Source: Enterococcus larvae
Lineage (GTDB): Bacteria > Bacillota > Bacilli > Lactobacillales > Enterococcaceae
Direction of reading: 5' to 3'
Length of the DNA stretch: 64,000 nucleotides
Assembly (NCBI RefSeq): GCF_017830045.1
Contig: NZ_JAEDXU010000001.1
Location: 620,001-684,000, forward strand
Each line of letters starts with the position of its first letter. Position 1 is the stretch's first letter. Positions 1-8,634 of this stretch are shown here, piece after piece. The notes beneath the pieces were generated by a model. The model ran no database searches. It saw only the letters and a program-made list of their open reading frames with translations, and was not told the DNA's origin. A program made the translations under genes and the position numbers.

Positions 1-334
1 CCCCGTTTTTCGCTGCTAAAGTAAAAAACAGCTTGGCATTTTTCTCTGGATTGCCTTCTTCAAAAACAACGTCCTCCGGCATTTTAGTAAATGCGATACC
101 CGTTCCAAAAACACCTTCACTTTTTTCTGATGAATGCGGCATTGCTACCCCAGGTACGATAACGATGTACGGCCCAAATTCTTTCACACAGGCAATAATT
201 TCATCTACATATGTCTGGTTGATGATTTCCTTTTCCAAGAAATTTTCGCAGCTGATCTTCACTGCATCTTCCCAGTTTTCCGGTACTCTGTCGCTAAAAC
301 GTATCAAATCATTCTCATAAAAATACTTCAGCAT
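1..334 (-). CDS. PTS sugar transporter EIIA component, fructose/mannitol-ascorbate type (partial)
   Basis: The first 111 residues are visible; the C-terminus runs off the left edge. The protein begins MLKYFYENDL after a GGAAGGGGA ribosome site. It has the EIIA signature GPYIVIVPGVAMPHS, whose histidine is the expected phospho-accepting residue of this family. Such EIIA proteins pass phosphate from HPr to an EIIB partner during sugar uptake. The neighbour upstream in transcription is an UlaG-type lactonase, so ascorbate (UlaC-like) is the likely substrate. The EIIB and EIIC partners are not in the window, so substrate assignment is inference. Confidence 0.85.
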   Translation of the reverse strand, partial: MLKYFYENDLIRFSDRVPENWEDAVKISCENFLEKEIINQTYVDEIIACVKEFGPYIVIVPGVAMPHSSEKSEGVFGTGIAFTKMPEDVVFEEGNPEKNAKLFFTLAAKNG

Positions 335-366
335 TGTGAATCCCCTTCCATTTTTTATTGGAAACC

Positions 367-397
367 AGAACGACTGCAATCACTTGCAAGCCGTTCT
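367..397 (-). terminator. Intercistronic stem-loop between ulaG and EIIA
   Basis: Arms AGAACGACTGCAA and TTGCAAGCCGTTCT form an imperfect hairpin in the 113-bp gap after ulaG. No T-run follows, so it is more likely an RNA-processing or attenuation hairpin than a full terminator. Confidence 0.35.
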
Positions 398-447
398 TAT
401 CTCCGTCGTCCAACTAACATCCAACAATCCGCATTGCTTCTTCTTTC

Positions 448-1512
448 TTATAGGAAAGATGGGAACGGTGTATCGTTTTCTACTGTAAAGACATCATCAA
501 AACCACGATAGAAATTGAATTCCATTTTATCTTTATCATTCGGGTAAGTGAATTTACCGCCAACCTGCCAGATAAATGGCTTAAATTGATAATCCAAGCG
601 ATCTTTCTTAAATTTCCAAATCTCAGTGATTTCTTTGGGATCAGCCATGAAATTTGCCCAGATATCATAATGCACAGGGATCACAACTTTGGCATTTAAA
701 GATTCCGCCATTCTCAGCATATCAACAGAGGTTACTTTATCTGTGATTCCACGAGGGTTTTCTCCATAAGCACCCAAACATACATCAATCGTATGCTCAT
801 TGCCATGCTTGGCAAACATATTGGAATAATGTGAATCACCTGCATGATAAATATTCCCGCCAGATGTCTTAAATAGATAGTTGACAGCAATCTCGTCCAT
901 GTCCTGAGGCATTTTTCCTTTCAATGTTACTTCCGGATTTTCACAAGTAACTAAAGCAGTCCGATCGAAGGCTTCCAATGCTACGATTTCAATATCCTTA
1001 ACAGCAACACGATCCCCTGGTCTGACAACCAATGTTTTCTCTTCTGGGATTCCCCACTTCAACCAAGTATTCACTACTTCCTGCGGTCCGATGAAACGTG
1101 CCTCAGGACAGTTTTGATGAACAGCCGCAGCTGTATTGATATCTAAGTGGTCGGAATGAATATGTGTTACAACCAAGGCATCTACGTCCTTAACCGCAAA
1201 TGGATCGATCACAAAAGGCTGTGTTCGCAAATTAGGCTGCATATTTTCGCAACCGCTCATACGCATCATCTGATGTCCCTTTTTCATTTTGCCGTTTCCA
1301 TGACTTTGCTTTCCAGTACCGCACCATAAATCACAAAGAATGTTTGTTCCTTCATGGGATTTCAACCAAATACCTGTACAGCCCAGCCACCACATTGCGA
1401 CGGTTCCCTTTTGAACTTCTTCTCGTTCAATCTCTTCATTCAGGTATGTTCCCCATTCCGGAAATGTACTTAAAATCCAGCTCTCTTTTGTTACATCATG
1501 AATCGTTGCCAT
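448..1512 (-). CDS. ulaG: L-ascorbate-6-phosphate lactonase UlaG
   Basis: This 354-residue protein has the same length as E. coli UlaG. It is a cytoplasmic metallo-beta-lactamase-fold hydrolase that opens L-ascorbate 6-phosphate to 3-keto-L-gulonate 6-phosphate. The metal-binding motif THIHSDHLD lies at residues 116-124, with a second metal-ligand region HAGDSHYSN near residue 225 and a late histidine in VIPVHYD. The gene is followed by a PTS EIIA gene in the same direction and faces a divergent gene pair that includes a DeoR regulator. That context fits an ascorbate utilisation operon. Three direct repeats in the divergent gap (1591-1657) are candidate regulator sites. The start follows a GGAGG-like site. 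Confidence 0.9.
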   Translation of the reverse strand: MATIHDVTKESWILSTFPEWGTYLNEEIEREEVQKGTVAMWWLGCTGIWLKSHEGTNILCDLWCGTGKQSHGNGKMKKGHQMMRMSGCENMQPNLRTQPFVIDPFAVKDVDALVVTHIHSDHLDINTAAAVHQNCPEARFIGPQEVVNTWLKWGIPEEKTLVVRPGDRVAVKDIEIVALEAFDRTALVTCENPEVTLKGKMPQDMDEIAVNYLFKTSGGNIYHAGDSHYSNMFAKHGNEHTIDVCLGAYGENPRGITDKVTSVDMLRMAESLNAKVVIPVHYDIWANFMADPKEITEIWKFKKDRLDYQFKPFIWQVGGKFTYPNDKDKMEFNFYRGFDDVFTVENDTPFPSFL

Positions 1513-1590
1513 ATGCTACCTCCATTATTTTCTTTCTGTTCATATTTCGTTTACAGCTTTATTCTACAATAAAATGAACCGTTTTCAATC

Positions 1591-1657
1591 TTTTTATAAG
1601 ATCGTTGAATCTTTTTAAGATCGTTTATATATTTTATCATATGTTTTTAGATCATTT
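1591..1657. promoter_or_regulatory. Candidate DeoR/UlaR operator: three direct repeats
   Basis: The divergent gap holds three copies of a T-rich GATC motif: TTTTTATAAGATCGTT at 1591, TTTTTAAGATCGTT at 1612 and TTTTTAGATCATTT at 1644. DeoR-family regulators often bind spaced repeats of this kind. Binding by the product of the gene at 2499 is inferred. Confidence 0.45.
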
Positions 1658-1717
1658 AATTAACGTTATAACATTTTAGGATTGTTTTATGCTATTATTA
1701 CACTTGAGGTGAGGAAA

Positions 1718-2479
1718 ATGAAAAAACTATTATGGACTGGTATTTATAGTGGGAAAAAAATTATGCTATGGTGTGTTTATTTGATTTTTGCCGGATATAT
1801 TGTTAACTTAATCATTACAACTGAACAGATTGGTACAAAAGTGATTTTTGCTGTCATTGGAGGAATGGTTCTAAGTGTTGTCCTTTTGTTCGAGTACTTA
1901 AAGAGAAAATACGATCATATGATCTATGCCTTAACGATCGATTGTTCGATCCCTCAAGCTGAAGTTCTAAAACAGCAGCTGCAGGAAAAGGATTTTTTCC
2001 ACGGCTTCACTCGTTCCTTATATATTTTCGATGCGCTTTTACTATTGGATAAAGGTGAGTATCTGGCTTGTTTGGATCATTTGGCTGCTCATGAAGCTTT
2101 TTTCCGATCTACCTATGATTATCTATTTATCTACTATCATACCCAACTGCATTGCTATTATTTTTTAAATGAAAAGAAACAAGCAGAGAAAACACTGAAT
2201 GCTATGGTCAAATTAAAAGGTTTGAAGAAAAAGCAGTTAAGCGGGCTATACTCTTGGTATGAAATCGAAGGAATCAAGTTATACCTGCAAGGAAGAAATA
2301 GAAAGAGCATTGAATCCTTTGAGCAGGTGGATATCAGTCTCTTGAATAATCGGGAACAGGCGTATCTCTTTTATATGATAGGGCGCAGTCAAATTGGTGC
2401 CGGTAATCCATCAGAGGGAAACAGACGCATAAAAGAAGCCCGCTCCATTGGGCAGACGTTACATATAAAAACGGCTTGA
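1718..2479 (+). CDS. Membrane protein with two N-terminal TM helices and a TPR-like cytoplasmic region
   Basis: I do not recognise a named family. The ATG at 1718 (MKKLLWTGIY) has a GAGGTGAGG ribosome site just upstream, so I prefer it over an in-frame ATG 36 bp earlier. The product is 253 residues. Two hydrophobic helices span roughly residues 16-36 and 42-62, followed by a basic KRKYDH stretch. The remaining 190 residues are helical and resemble TPR-type repeats, including the pattern YMIGRSQIGAGNPSEGNRRI near the C-terminus. It lies 19 bp before the DeoR gene and is probably co-transcribed with it. A sensory or scaffold role is possible but cannot be shown. Confidence 0.6.
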   Translation: MKKLLWTGIYSGKKIMLWCVYLIFAGYIVNLIITTEQIGTKVIFAVIGGMVLSVVLLFEYLKRKYDHMIYALTIDCSIPQAEVLKQQLQEKDFFHGFTRSLYIFDALLLLDKGEYLACLDHLAAHEAFFRSTYDYLFIYYHTQLHCYYFLNEKKQAEKTLNAMVKLKGLKKKQLSGLYSWYEIEGIKLYLQGRNRKSIESFEQVDISLLNNREQAYLFYMIGRSQIGAGNPSEGNRRIKEARSIGQTLHIKTA

Positions 2480-2498
2480 AGGTAAGGAGAGAAAATCG

Positions 2499-3266
2499 AT
2501 GAAAAGTTCTTACAAAGTGATCCATGACAGGCGAGACCAAATAATGGATCTTCTAAAAGAAAGGCTGACTGTATCAGTCAAGGAAATCAGCGAAACATTA
2601 GGCGTGTCGGAAATCACCATACGACGAGATTTGACTGCTTTGGAAAAGATGGGATTGATTCTCAGGGAACACGGAAAAGCTCAGATCATCCAGAAAGAGA
2701 ATGGTGAAATCTATAATAAAGAGCTGGAGGTGCTCAAATGCACGATTGCTCAACGAGCTGCTGCATTTGTCAATGAAGGTGACACGTTGTTTATCAACAC
2801 TAGTTCCACTGCTCTATCTGCAATCAAAAAGCTGGAAGAAAAGCGTGTCACGATCGTCACCAATAATGTCAAAATTGCTAATATCGATCACCACCCAAAT
2901 TCAACAGTCATTCTTTCCGGTGGAGAGATTCGTTTCCCTAAAGAAGCCCTTGTGGGTGATATTGCTATCGAGTCATTTTCTAAGATGTCTTCGGATATCT
3001 CAATCATTGGCTGTTCCGGTTTGAGTCTTGAAAACGGCATTACGACCCCTGTACTCCATGAAGCGAAAATCAATTCTCTGATTATTGAACGGACAAAGGG
3101 ACCTGTTATTGTTGTTGCTGATTATCGAAAAATCGGCTTTTCTTCAAACTTTACCAGCGGCAGTATCAAGGATATCGACTACTTGATCACAGACAGCTTT
3201 GCGCCGCCGGAAGCAATCAAAGCCTTTGAGAAGGCCGGTGTACACGTGATTCAGATTGAAATTTAA
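2499..3266 (+). CDS. DeoR/GlpR-family transcriptional regulator
   Basis: This 255-residue protein has the classic DeoR layout. The N-terminal winged helix-turn-helix is at residues 20-60 (VKEISETLGVSEITIRRDL). A DeoRC sugar-phosphate sensing domain follows, with the family-like segments VTNNVKIA, LSGGEIR and the late VADYRKIG. DeoR regulators usually repress a nearby sugar operon and respond to a phosphorylated intermediate. The nearest sugar genes are ulaG and the PTS EIIA, divergent from this operon, so an UlaR-like role is likely. The gene shares an operon with the preceding membrane protein. The closest ribosome site is GGAGAG. Confidence 0.85.
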   Translation: MKSSYKVIHDRRDQIMDLLKERLTVSVKEISETLGVSEITIRRDLTALEKMGLILREHGKAQIIQKENGEIYNKELEVLKCTIAQRAAAFVNEGDTLFINTSSTALSAIKKLEEKRVTIVTNNVKIANIDHHPNSTVILSGGEIRFPKEALVGDIAIESFSKMSSDISIIGCSGLSLENGITTPVLHEAKINSLIIERTKGPVIVVADYRKIGFSSNFTSGSIKDIDYLITDSFAPPEAIKAFEKAGVHVIQIEI

Positions 3267-3650
3267 TTGAAGGACTACACGTTGTTCCGATCCTCGAAGC
3301 ACGCAGGGGCTTTGGAGCGCAAGACAATAATCGAAATAGAAATTATCTCACACCCTAAACACGAATAAATGACGAGCCAAAAACTGTTCCTTCGGAATTA
3401 AGCCGAAATTGCTTTAACACATCAGAACTACTGCAGTAGTTCTGATGTGGCAAAGTACCTACTTGGATACTGAAAATAGGAAAAGCTATTTTCGTATACT
3501 TCTTCTTAATTCTCAGGGCATCTCACTTTTGGCACAGCCTCTTTTTTATGTCCGAACTCTTCTATTATTTTCATAGGGCCTGCTAATTCCCCTTTCGATA
3601 GTCTCTATCTTTCTGTATACTTTATCTAAAATAGCAGAAAGGAGATGCTT
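3267..3650. other. Intergenic region with a repeat motif and a perfect palindrome
   Basis: No gene is seen here. The region holds a 14-nt motif GATCCTCGAAGCAC (3289-3302) that recurs in inverse orientation at 27069-27082, and a 32-bp perfect palindrome at 3418-3449. The GNAT promoter must lie in the last 150 bp. Confidence 0.5.
3418..3449. repeat. Perfect 32-bp palindrome
   Basis: The left arm is CACATCAGAACTACTG (3418-3433) and the right arm is its exact reverse complement (3434-3449), with no spacer. There is no T-run on either side, so it is not an ordinary terminator. Confidence 0.85.
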
Positions 3651-4175
3651 ATGACCTTCAAATTGGAACAGGCTAACTTAAATGACCTTGATGAACTAGA
3701 GCAGCTTTATAATGCCACGATTGATTCTCTCAATGAGAACATCAACTATCCAGGCTGGATCAAGGGAAACTATCCTGTCAGAGAAACAGCTGCTGATGGG
3801 ATTACTGCCGGAACGCTTTATGTCATCAGACAAAAAAATAGAATCGCTGGAACGATCATTCTGAACCACAAGCCTGAGCCAGCCTATCAGGAGGCCAGAT
3901 GGGGAATTCCAGCAAAGAAGGACGAAGTATTTATCATACATACCTTTGTTGTTCATCCGAGCTGTTCAGGTCAAGGGATTGGAGAAAAAATGCTGAAAGC
4001 AGCCATAGACCTAGCTCATAAACAGAATATGAAAGCCATACGGCTGGATGTCTATGAAAACAACCTTCCTGCGATTCGTTTGTACGAAAAATGTGGTTTC
4101 GATTATATCACTACAGTAGATTTGGGGCTTGGCATGTACGGATTGGATGCCTTCAAATTATATGAATACTATTAA
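3651..4175 (+). CDS. GNAT-family N-acetyltransferase
   Basis: The protein is 174 residues long. The acetyl-CoA binding motif A is clear (VVHPSCSGQGIGEKML), followed by the motif-B pattern RLDVYENNLPAIRLYEKCGF. These show a small cytoplasmic acetyltransferase that uses acetyl-CoA; the acceptor substrate cannot be read from sequence. An ATG at 3645 directly abuts the ribosome site GAAAGGAG with no spacing, so I take the ATG at 3651 (MTFKLEQANL), which has normal spacing. The gene is monocistronic, converging with rlmN. Confidence 0.85.
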   Translation: MTFKLEQANLNDLDELEQLYNATIDSLNENINYPGWIKGNYPVRETAADGITAGTLYVIRQKNRIAGTIILNHKPEPAYQEARWGIPAKKDEVFIIHTFVVHPSCSGQGIGEKMLKAAIDLAHKQNMKAIRLDVYENNLPAIRLYEKCGFDYITTVDLGLGMYGLDAFKLYEYY

Positions 4176-4274
4176 CAAATCATCACAAAAAAAAATGACC
4201 TTTGTTCAAAAAATATATGATTGCCGTTCCTCTAATAGGATTTATGGATGCGAAAAACAATTGTAAAAACTAAA

Positions 4275-4327
4275 GAAACAGCTATCTAAGTATTCCAAAA
4301 TCCTGAGAATACCTAGACAGCTGTTTC
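4275..4327 (-). terminator. rlmN terminator
   Basis: Arms GAAACAGCTATCTAAGTATTC (one base over 20 if written whole; 4275-4295) and 4307-4327 pair over about 20 bp. On the minus strand the hairpin is followed by TTTAGTTTTT. It lies 20 bp after the rlmN stop codon. Confidence 0.75.
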
Positions 4328-4346
4328 TGCTTTGCTGATTATTTAA

Positions 4347-5417
4347 TTACTTTGCAGTGACCTTCTTTTTGATTTGTTTACTTCTCAACTGTCCGCAAGC
4401 GGCATCAATATCTGTTCCATGTTCCTTACGTATCACACAGTTGATACCGTTTTTCTTCAAGATATCATAGAACTTCAGTACGTCTGCCTTTGCACTACGA
4501 CTATACTGGTCATGTTCACTAACTGGATTATATGGAATCAAGTTGACATACGTCAGCTTTTTCTTGTTCTTCAGTAAGTCCGCCAGCTGTTGTGCATGCT
4601 CTGGACGATCATTGACATTGTTCAGCATAATATATTCAAACGTAATACGTCGATTTGTCTTTTCCAGATAGTTATCGACTGCAGCCATCAGTTTTTCTAT
4701 TGGGAAGCTCCGATTGATCCGCATCATTGATGTTCTCACTTCATTGTTCGGCGCATGAAGTGAAATAGCTAGGTTTACCTGTAGTCCGTTGTCCGCAAAC
4801 TCATTGATTTTTGGAACCAACCCGCTAGTAGAAACTGTAATATGACGAGCTCCAATAGCCAATCCTTTTGCATCATTGATGATATGCAGAAAATCCATCA
4901 AATTATCATAGTTGTCAAACGGCTCGCCAATCCCCATAACCACAACGTGACTGACACGTTCTTCTTTTTGACGTTCATCAAAGTAGTGCTGTACTTCCAT
5001 GATTTGAGCGACAATTTCTCCGGCAGTTAAATCACGTTGCTTCGTCAATAGGCCACTGGCACAGAAGGTACAGCCAATATTACAGCCGACCTGTGTAGTC
5101 ACACAAACAGAGAGACCGTATTCTTGACGCATCAATACTGTTTCAATCATGTTTTTGTCAGGAAGTTCAAAAAGATATTTTACCGTTCCATCCTGTGATT
5201 CTTGAATGATCACTTGCTTTAACGGGTTGATGATGAAATTCTCTTCCAAAACAGCAATCAGCTGTTTTGACAGGTTGGTCATGTCGCTGAATGCTCGAAC
5301 ACGCTGGATATACAGCCATTCCCATACTTGTGTAGCACGAAATTTCTTTTCACCATGCTCAATAAACCAGTTGATCAATTCTTCCTTTGTTAATCCATAG
5401 ATGGAGATCTTTTCCAC
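4347..5417 (-). CDS. rlmN: 23S rRNA (adenine(2503)-C(2))-methyltransferase RlmN
   Basis: This radical-SAM enzyme methylates C2 of A2503 in 23S rRNA, and A37 of some tRNAs. The iron-sulfur cluster motif CNIGCTFC places cysteines at 112, 116 and 119. The SAM-binding [11 protein letters not shown] and the late catalytic cysteine region DIDAACGQL are present. I choose the GTG at 5417 ([14 protein letters not shown], 356 residues). It has an AGAGG site at proper spacing and matches the usual family length; upstream in-frame TTG extensions lack such a site. The gene is monocistronic with its own terminator. Confidence 0.93.
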   Translation of the reverse strand: MEKISIYGLTKEELINWFIEHGEKKFRATQVWEWLYIQRVRAFSDMTNLSKQLIAVLEENFIINPLKQVIIQESQDGTVKYLFELPDKNMIETVLMRQEYGLSVCVTTQVGCNIGCTFCASGLLTKQRDLTAGEIVAQIMEVQHYFDERQKEERVSHVVVMGIGEPFDNYDNLMDFLHIINDAKGLAIGARHITVSTSGLVPKINEFADNGLQVNLAISLHAPNNEVRTSMMRINRSFPIEKLMAAVDNYLEKTNRRITFEYIMLNNVNDRPEHAQQLADLLKNKKKLTYVNLIPYNPVSEHDQYSRSAKADVLKFYDILKKNGINCVIRKEHGTDIDAACGQLRSKQIKKKVTAK

Positions 5418-5520
5418 TTGTTTTCCTCTTTTCCTCAAGACTTCGTTTCATTACTATAACGTATTCTCTCAGGCAATGCAACAGGCGGTATGTTAAATTT
5501 TCATAGAGTTTTCATAAAAT

Positions 5521-5565
5521 AAAAAAGCCCAAAACAATCATCAAACTGAAAATTGTTCTGAGCCG
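5521..5565 (-). terminator. Terminator of the ABC exporter operon
   Basis: AGCCCAAAACAAT (5526-5538) pairs with ATTGTTCTGAGCC (5552-5564). On the minus strand it is followed by a run of six Ts. It sits about 80 bp after the permease stop. Confidence 0.75.
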
Positions 5566-5641
5566 TATTTATTAAAATCAATACTTCCTTTATTTACGAT
5601 ATCAAAAGAGCTTCTCTAAAATCGATACAAATCAACTTGTC

Positions 5642-7471
5642 TTATGCCTGTACCATTTGATACACCTTTTTGAAATAAAATACTCTGGCAATCAAGTAAT
5701 ATGCCACCTGTATCAGAATGAATGCACCCAACACCTGCCAGCCTGCCAGCTGCATCGTCTGATTGAATATATGATACATCGCTGTCAATGCGACAATTCC
5801 ATGAATCACTGAAACGATGATTGGTGTAAAGAAAAGGATACCGACTTGTTGATTGATCATTTTTTTCAGCTCTTTCTTTGTCAGTCCCAGCTTATAAATC
5901 ATCTTGAATTTTTCTACATCCACATCCATGTCGCTGTATAAACGGAAATACAAGAAGCTTCCTGCTGAAACGAAGAAGACGATGCCGATGAACACGCCGA
6001 CAAATAGAATGGGTTTATAGCTGTCTATGATCGTTTGTGTCATATAGGTTTTAGCTGACAGCTGATAGTTGCCCTCCTGTGTCTTTCCTAATGCAATCAA
6101 CTGCTCACGAGACACATCTTTCGGCTCCCACACTGTTCCAACAGTATAGGGAATTCCTTCTAGGTTCACTGAATCAGGAACAAGAACCGTCGTTCCGAAA
6201 ACAGCCAGGACTTTCTCTTTTTCAGATTTAGCTACTGCTAATGTTTGCTGATCAGGAAGCACAACCTGATTAATTTTTCCAACATCAACTCCATCGTTGT
6301 ATTGAGTGTCAAAAACCAATTGGACAGCTTGTCCATCAGTTTCCACCTTTGGTTCTCCTGCAATTTCAGCCAATCGATTGTATTCACTTTCTTTGATAAA
6401 GCTGACTTGGTTTTGATCGGTATAGATCTTGTAATCGCCTCGTTCTGTTTGAATCCCCTTTTGCTCCAGTAAGGTAGAAAATTCTGTTAGAATCGGAGCT
6501 GTCTCGCCTTCTTCTCCTGATAATTGGAACTCATAGGGCATCGCATTTGTTGATTCAAGAACCATCTGTTGGAAGCTGTAAAGTGTACCGATTGCTGCAA
6601 AAGCAACTGTTGAAATGATTGAAACCAGAAAGAAGGAACGGGCATTATCCTTCATACGAAAAGCTAAATCAGAAAAAACCACCATATTTGTTTTCTTCCA
6701 GAAAATCTTTTGGTTGTTCTTCAGCTTTTCAATACTCCAAACACTTAACTGATTAAACAAGAATCTTGTCCCAACTACCACTAAGAAGATAACAGGGATC
6801 ATCACAATTGGTACCAACTGACCAGGAACAAGTAAGGCAACACCGTAGCCTGCTCCGATCAATAGAATAGCTAGTATTCCTTTGACGAATGATCCTTTAA
6901 GTGACCCTTTACCTAAATCACCTGCCTTCAACAGAGTCTGTAGACTAAGCTTTGGTAAACGGAACTGGATAAAGAAAGAGATCGATAGAAACAGCAGCGT
7001 AAATGAAGCGATTGTTATCAGCAGCGCCTGCAAAGGAAAATAAAACGCGAGACTCACATGAATCAGCTTGTTACTGATGAACAGGATAAACTGGGAGAAA
7101 AATATCCCGGCAATACTGCCGACAATCGTTGCAAAAAAACCAATAACCAGATTTTCAATAAATACCATTCGCTTCAACTGTCTAGGACTCATCCCTTGAA
7201 TCATCAACAAGCCGAACTCCTTTTTCCTTGACTGGATAAATACATCCATAGAATATAGAACAAAGAAAAATGAAAAACCGTAAATAATAATTGCCGCTGC
7301 CAACATCCCTTTTTGAGCACTAGCATTCAAGCCATCAGATAGCGCTGGATGAAAGGCAAAGCCGGTAAACGTGAAGAACACCATGACCGCAAACAATGTA
7401 CTAAGGAAATAGGCCATATACAATCGCTTGTTCCTCATCGTATTTCGAATGACGAACTGTCTAAAATTCAT
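5642..7471 (-). CDS. FtsX/BceB-type ABC transporter permease
   Basis: This 609-residue membrane protein has a first TM helix near residues 17-40, further helices up to about residue 260, a large extracytoplasmic domain at roughly 320-500, and three C-terminal helices. That is the BceB-like FtsX layout known from peptide-antibiotic detoxification and sensing transporters. The start at 7471 (MNFRQFVIRN) overlaps the ATPase gene by 11 bp, which indicates translational coupling; a longer upstream frame would overlap it by over 100 bp and lacks a ribosome site. Substrate is unknown. No histidine kinase or response regulator is adjacent, although BceAB modules often have one. Confidence 0.87.
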   Translation of the reverse strand: MNFRQFVIRNTMRNKRLYMAYFLSTLFAVMVFFTFTGFAFHPALSDGLNASAQKGMLAAAIIIYGFSFFFVLYSMDVFIQSRKKEFGLLMIQGMSPRQLKRMVFIENLVIGFFATIVGSIAGIFFSQFILFISNKLIHVSLAFYFPLQALLITIASFTLLFLSISFFIQFRLPKLSLQTLLKAGDLGKGSLKGSFVKGILAILLIGAGYGVALLVPGQLVPIVMIPVIFLVVVGTRFLFNQLSVWSIEKLKNNQKIFWKKTNMVVFSDLAFRMKDNARSFFLVSIISTVAFAAIGTLYSFQQMVLESTNAMPYEFQLSGEEGETAPILTEFSTLLEQKGIQTERGDYKIYTDQNQVSFIKESEYNRLAEIAGEPKVETDGQAVQLVFDTQYNDGVDVGKINQVVLPDQQTLAVAKSEKEKVLAVFGTTVLVPDSVNLEGIPYTVGTVWEPKDVSREQLIALGKTQEGNYQLSAKTYMTQTIIDSYKPILFVGVFIGIVFFVSAGSFLYFRLYSDMDVDVEKFKMIYKLGLTKKELKKMINQQVGILFFTPIIVSVIHGIVALTAMYHIFNQTMQLAGWQVLGAFILIQVAYYLIARVFYFKKVYQMVQA

Positions 7472-8210
7472 TGCCGACACCTTCAATCTCTGACAGATTT
7501 CCCATGATTTCATCATAAAACTGCTTTTGACCGTTTGTCTGTCTGATTTCCTTAACCAGTTGGCCGTCCTTGATGAAAACAATTCGTTGACAATAGCTTG
7601 CTGCTAGTGGATCATGAGTGACCATCAAAATCGTTGCTTGTTCGCCTCGATTCAATTGCTGTAAAAGTCCCATAACATCCTTAGAAGATTTTGTATCAAG
7701 GTTTCCTGTTGGTTCATCTGCTAAAAGCAGCTGAGGCTGATGGATCATCGCACGAGCAACTGCCACACGTTGTGCCTGACCACCTGAAATCTCCGCAATT
7801 CTTTTTTTCAGTAGTGGTGCTATCCCAAGACGATCTGCAAGTGCTTGTAGTTTTCGCTTCATTACTGGGATTTTCTCACCATCCAAAGTCAATGGCAGAA
7901 TGATATTTTCTTCCACAGTCAAGGTCGGCATCAAATTGAAGTTCTGGAATATAAAGCCCAGTTCTCTTCTTCGAAATTTCGCAATAGTTTCCTGATCCAT
8001 CTTATGAGGATTCTTTTCATTCAGAATAATTTCTCCAGATGTTGGCTGGTCGATGGTTGCGACTAAATTCAAAAATGTACTTTTCCCACTTCCAGAAGGT
8101 CCCATAATTCCGATAAATTCACCGTCATTTACGGTAAGGTTAAGACCTTTCAAGGCCTGATATTTTATTTCATCCCCATAGGTCTTTGTTAAATTTTCAA
8201 TTTTCAGCAT
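7461..8210 (-). CDS. ABC transporter ATP-binding protein (LolD/BceA type)
   Basis: This 249-residue cytoplasmic ATPase carries Walker A GPSGSGKST (about residue 38), the Q-loop region IFQNFNLMP, the signature ISGGQAQRVAVARAM, and Walker B LLLADEPTGNLD with the H-loop MVTHD. It pairs with the FtsX-type permease that overlaps its 3' end. I choose ATG 8210 (MLKIENLTKTYG) because a GGAG lies 9 bp upstream; an ATG 15 bp earlier has only a weak site. The family includes exporters and mechanotransmitters for antimicrobial peptides or lipoproteins; which applies here is not visible. Confidence 0.9.
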   Translation of the reverse strand: MLKIENLTKTYGDEIKYQALKGLNLTVNDGEFIGIMGPSGSGKSTFLNLVATIDQPTSGEIILNEKNPHKMDQETIAKFRRRELGFIFQNFNLMPTLTVEENIILPLTLDGEKIPVMKRKLQALADRLGIAPLLKKRIAEISGGQAQRVAVARAMIHQPQLLLADEPTGNLDTKSSKDVMGLLQQLNRGEQATILMVTHDPLAASYCQRIVFIKDGQLVKEIRQTNGQKQFYDEIMGNLSEIEGVGNEF

Positions 8211-8285
8211 TTCTTTCCACTCCATTTCTTTTCTCGTTCATTCTAAGATAAACACCAACTGAGAACAATTGATATAGATAACAGA

Positions 8286-8303
8286 TGACTTACAGTTTTG
8301 TCA
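8286..8303. promoter_or_regulatory. Possible dyad operator upstream of the ABC exporter
   Basis: TGACTTACAGTTTTGTCA has TGAC/GTCA outer symmetry about 75 bp before the ATPase start. It could be a response-regulator or repressor site. This is a weak, pattern-only call. Confidence 0.25.
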
Positions 8304-8530
8304 CGTCACAATAAGGTTGCGACAAAAGTACTCTGCTTCGAGAAGTAAGGGGAAATTCATGAAATCAGCCTTCGAATTTTCGTAACGTTCACTTAACTCC
8401 TAATGATTTACTGACTCTATAATTGCTTAAATGACTGCACCAGGCTGGACTTACTTTTCTGCTGCCATCATTTATAGTTATTTATACAATCGAAATGAAT
8501 GGCAATCTTTTCCAAATCCATTTCATGCAA

Positions 8531-8574
8531 AAATAGAACCTTGAGCTGTTGACGATTGCTCAAGGTTCTATTTT
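8531..8574. terminator. Hairpin terminator after the GntR regulator
   Basis: AATAGAACCTTGAGC and its complement GCTCAAGGTTCTATT form a 15-bp stem. T-rich tails are present on both strands. It lies about 60 bp downstream of the GntR stop codon (minus strand). Confidence 0.75.
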
Positions 8575-8634
8575 GATTTTTACATAAAAACCAATAAAGA
8601 ATGATTCTTCAATAAATTGTTTTTCAGCTTCAGA

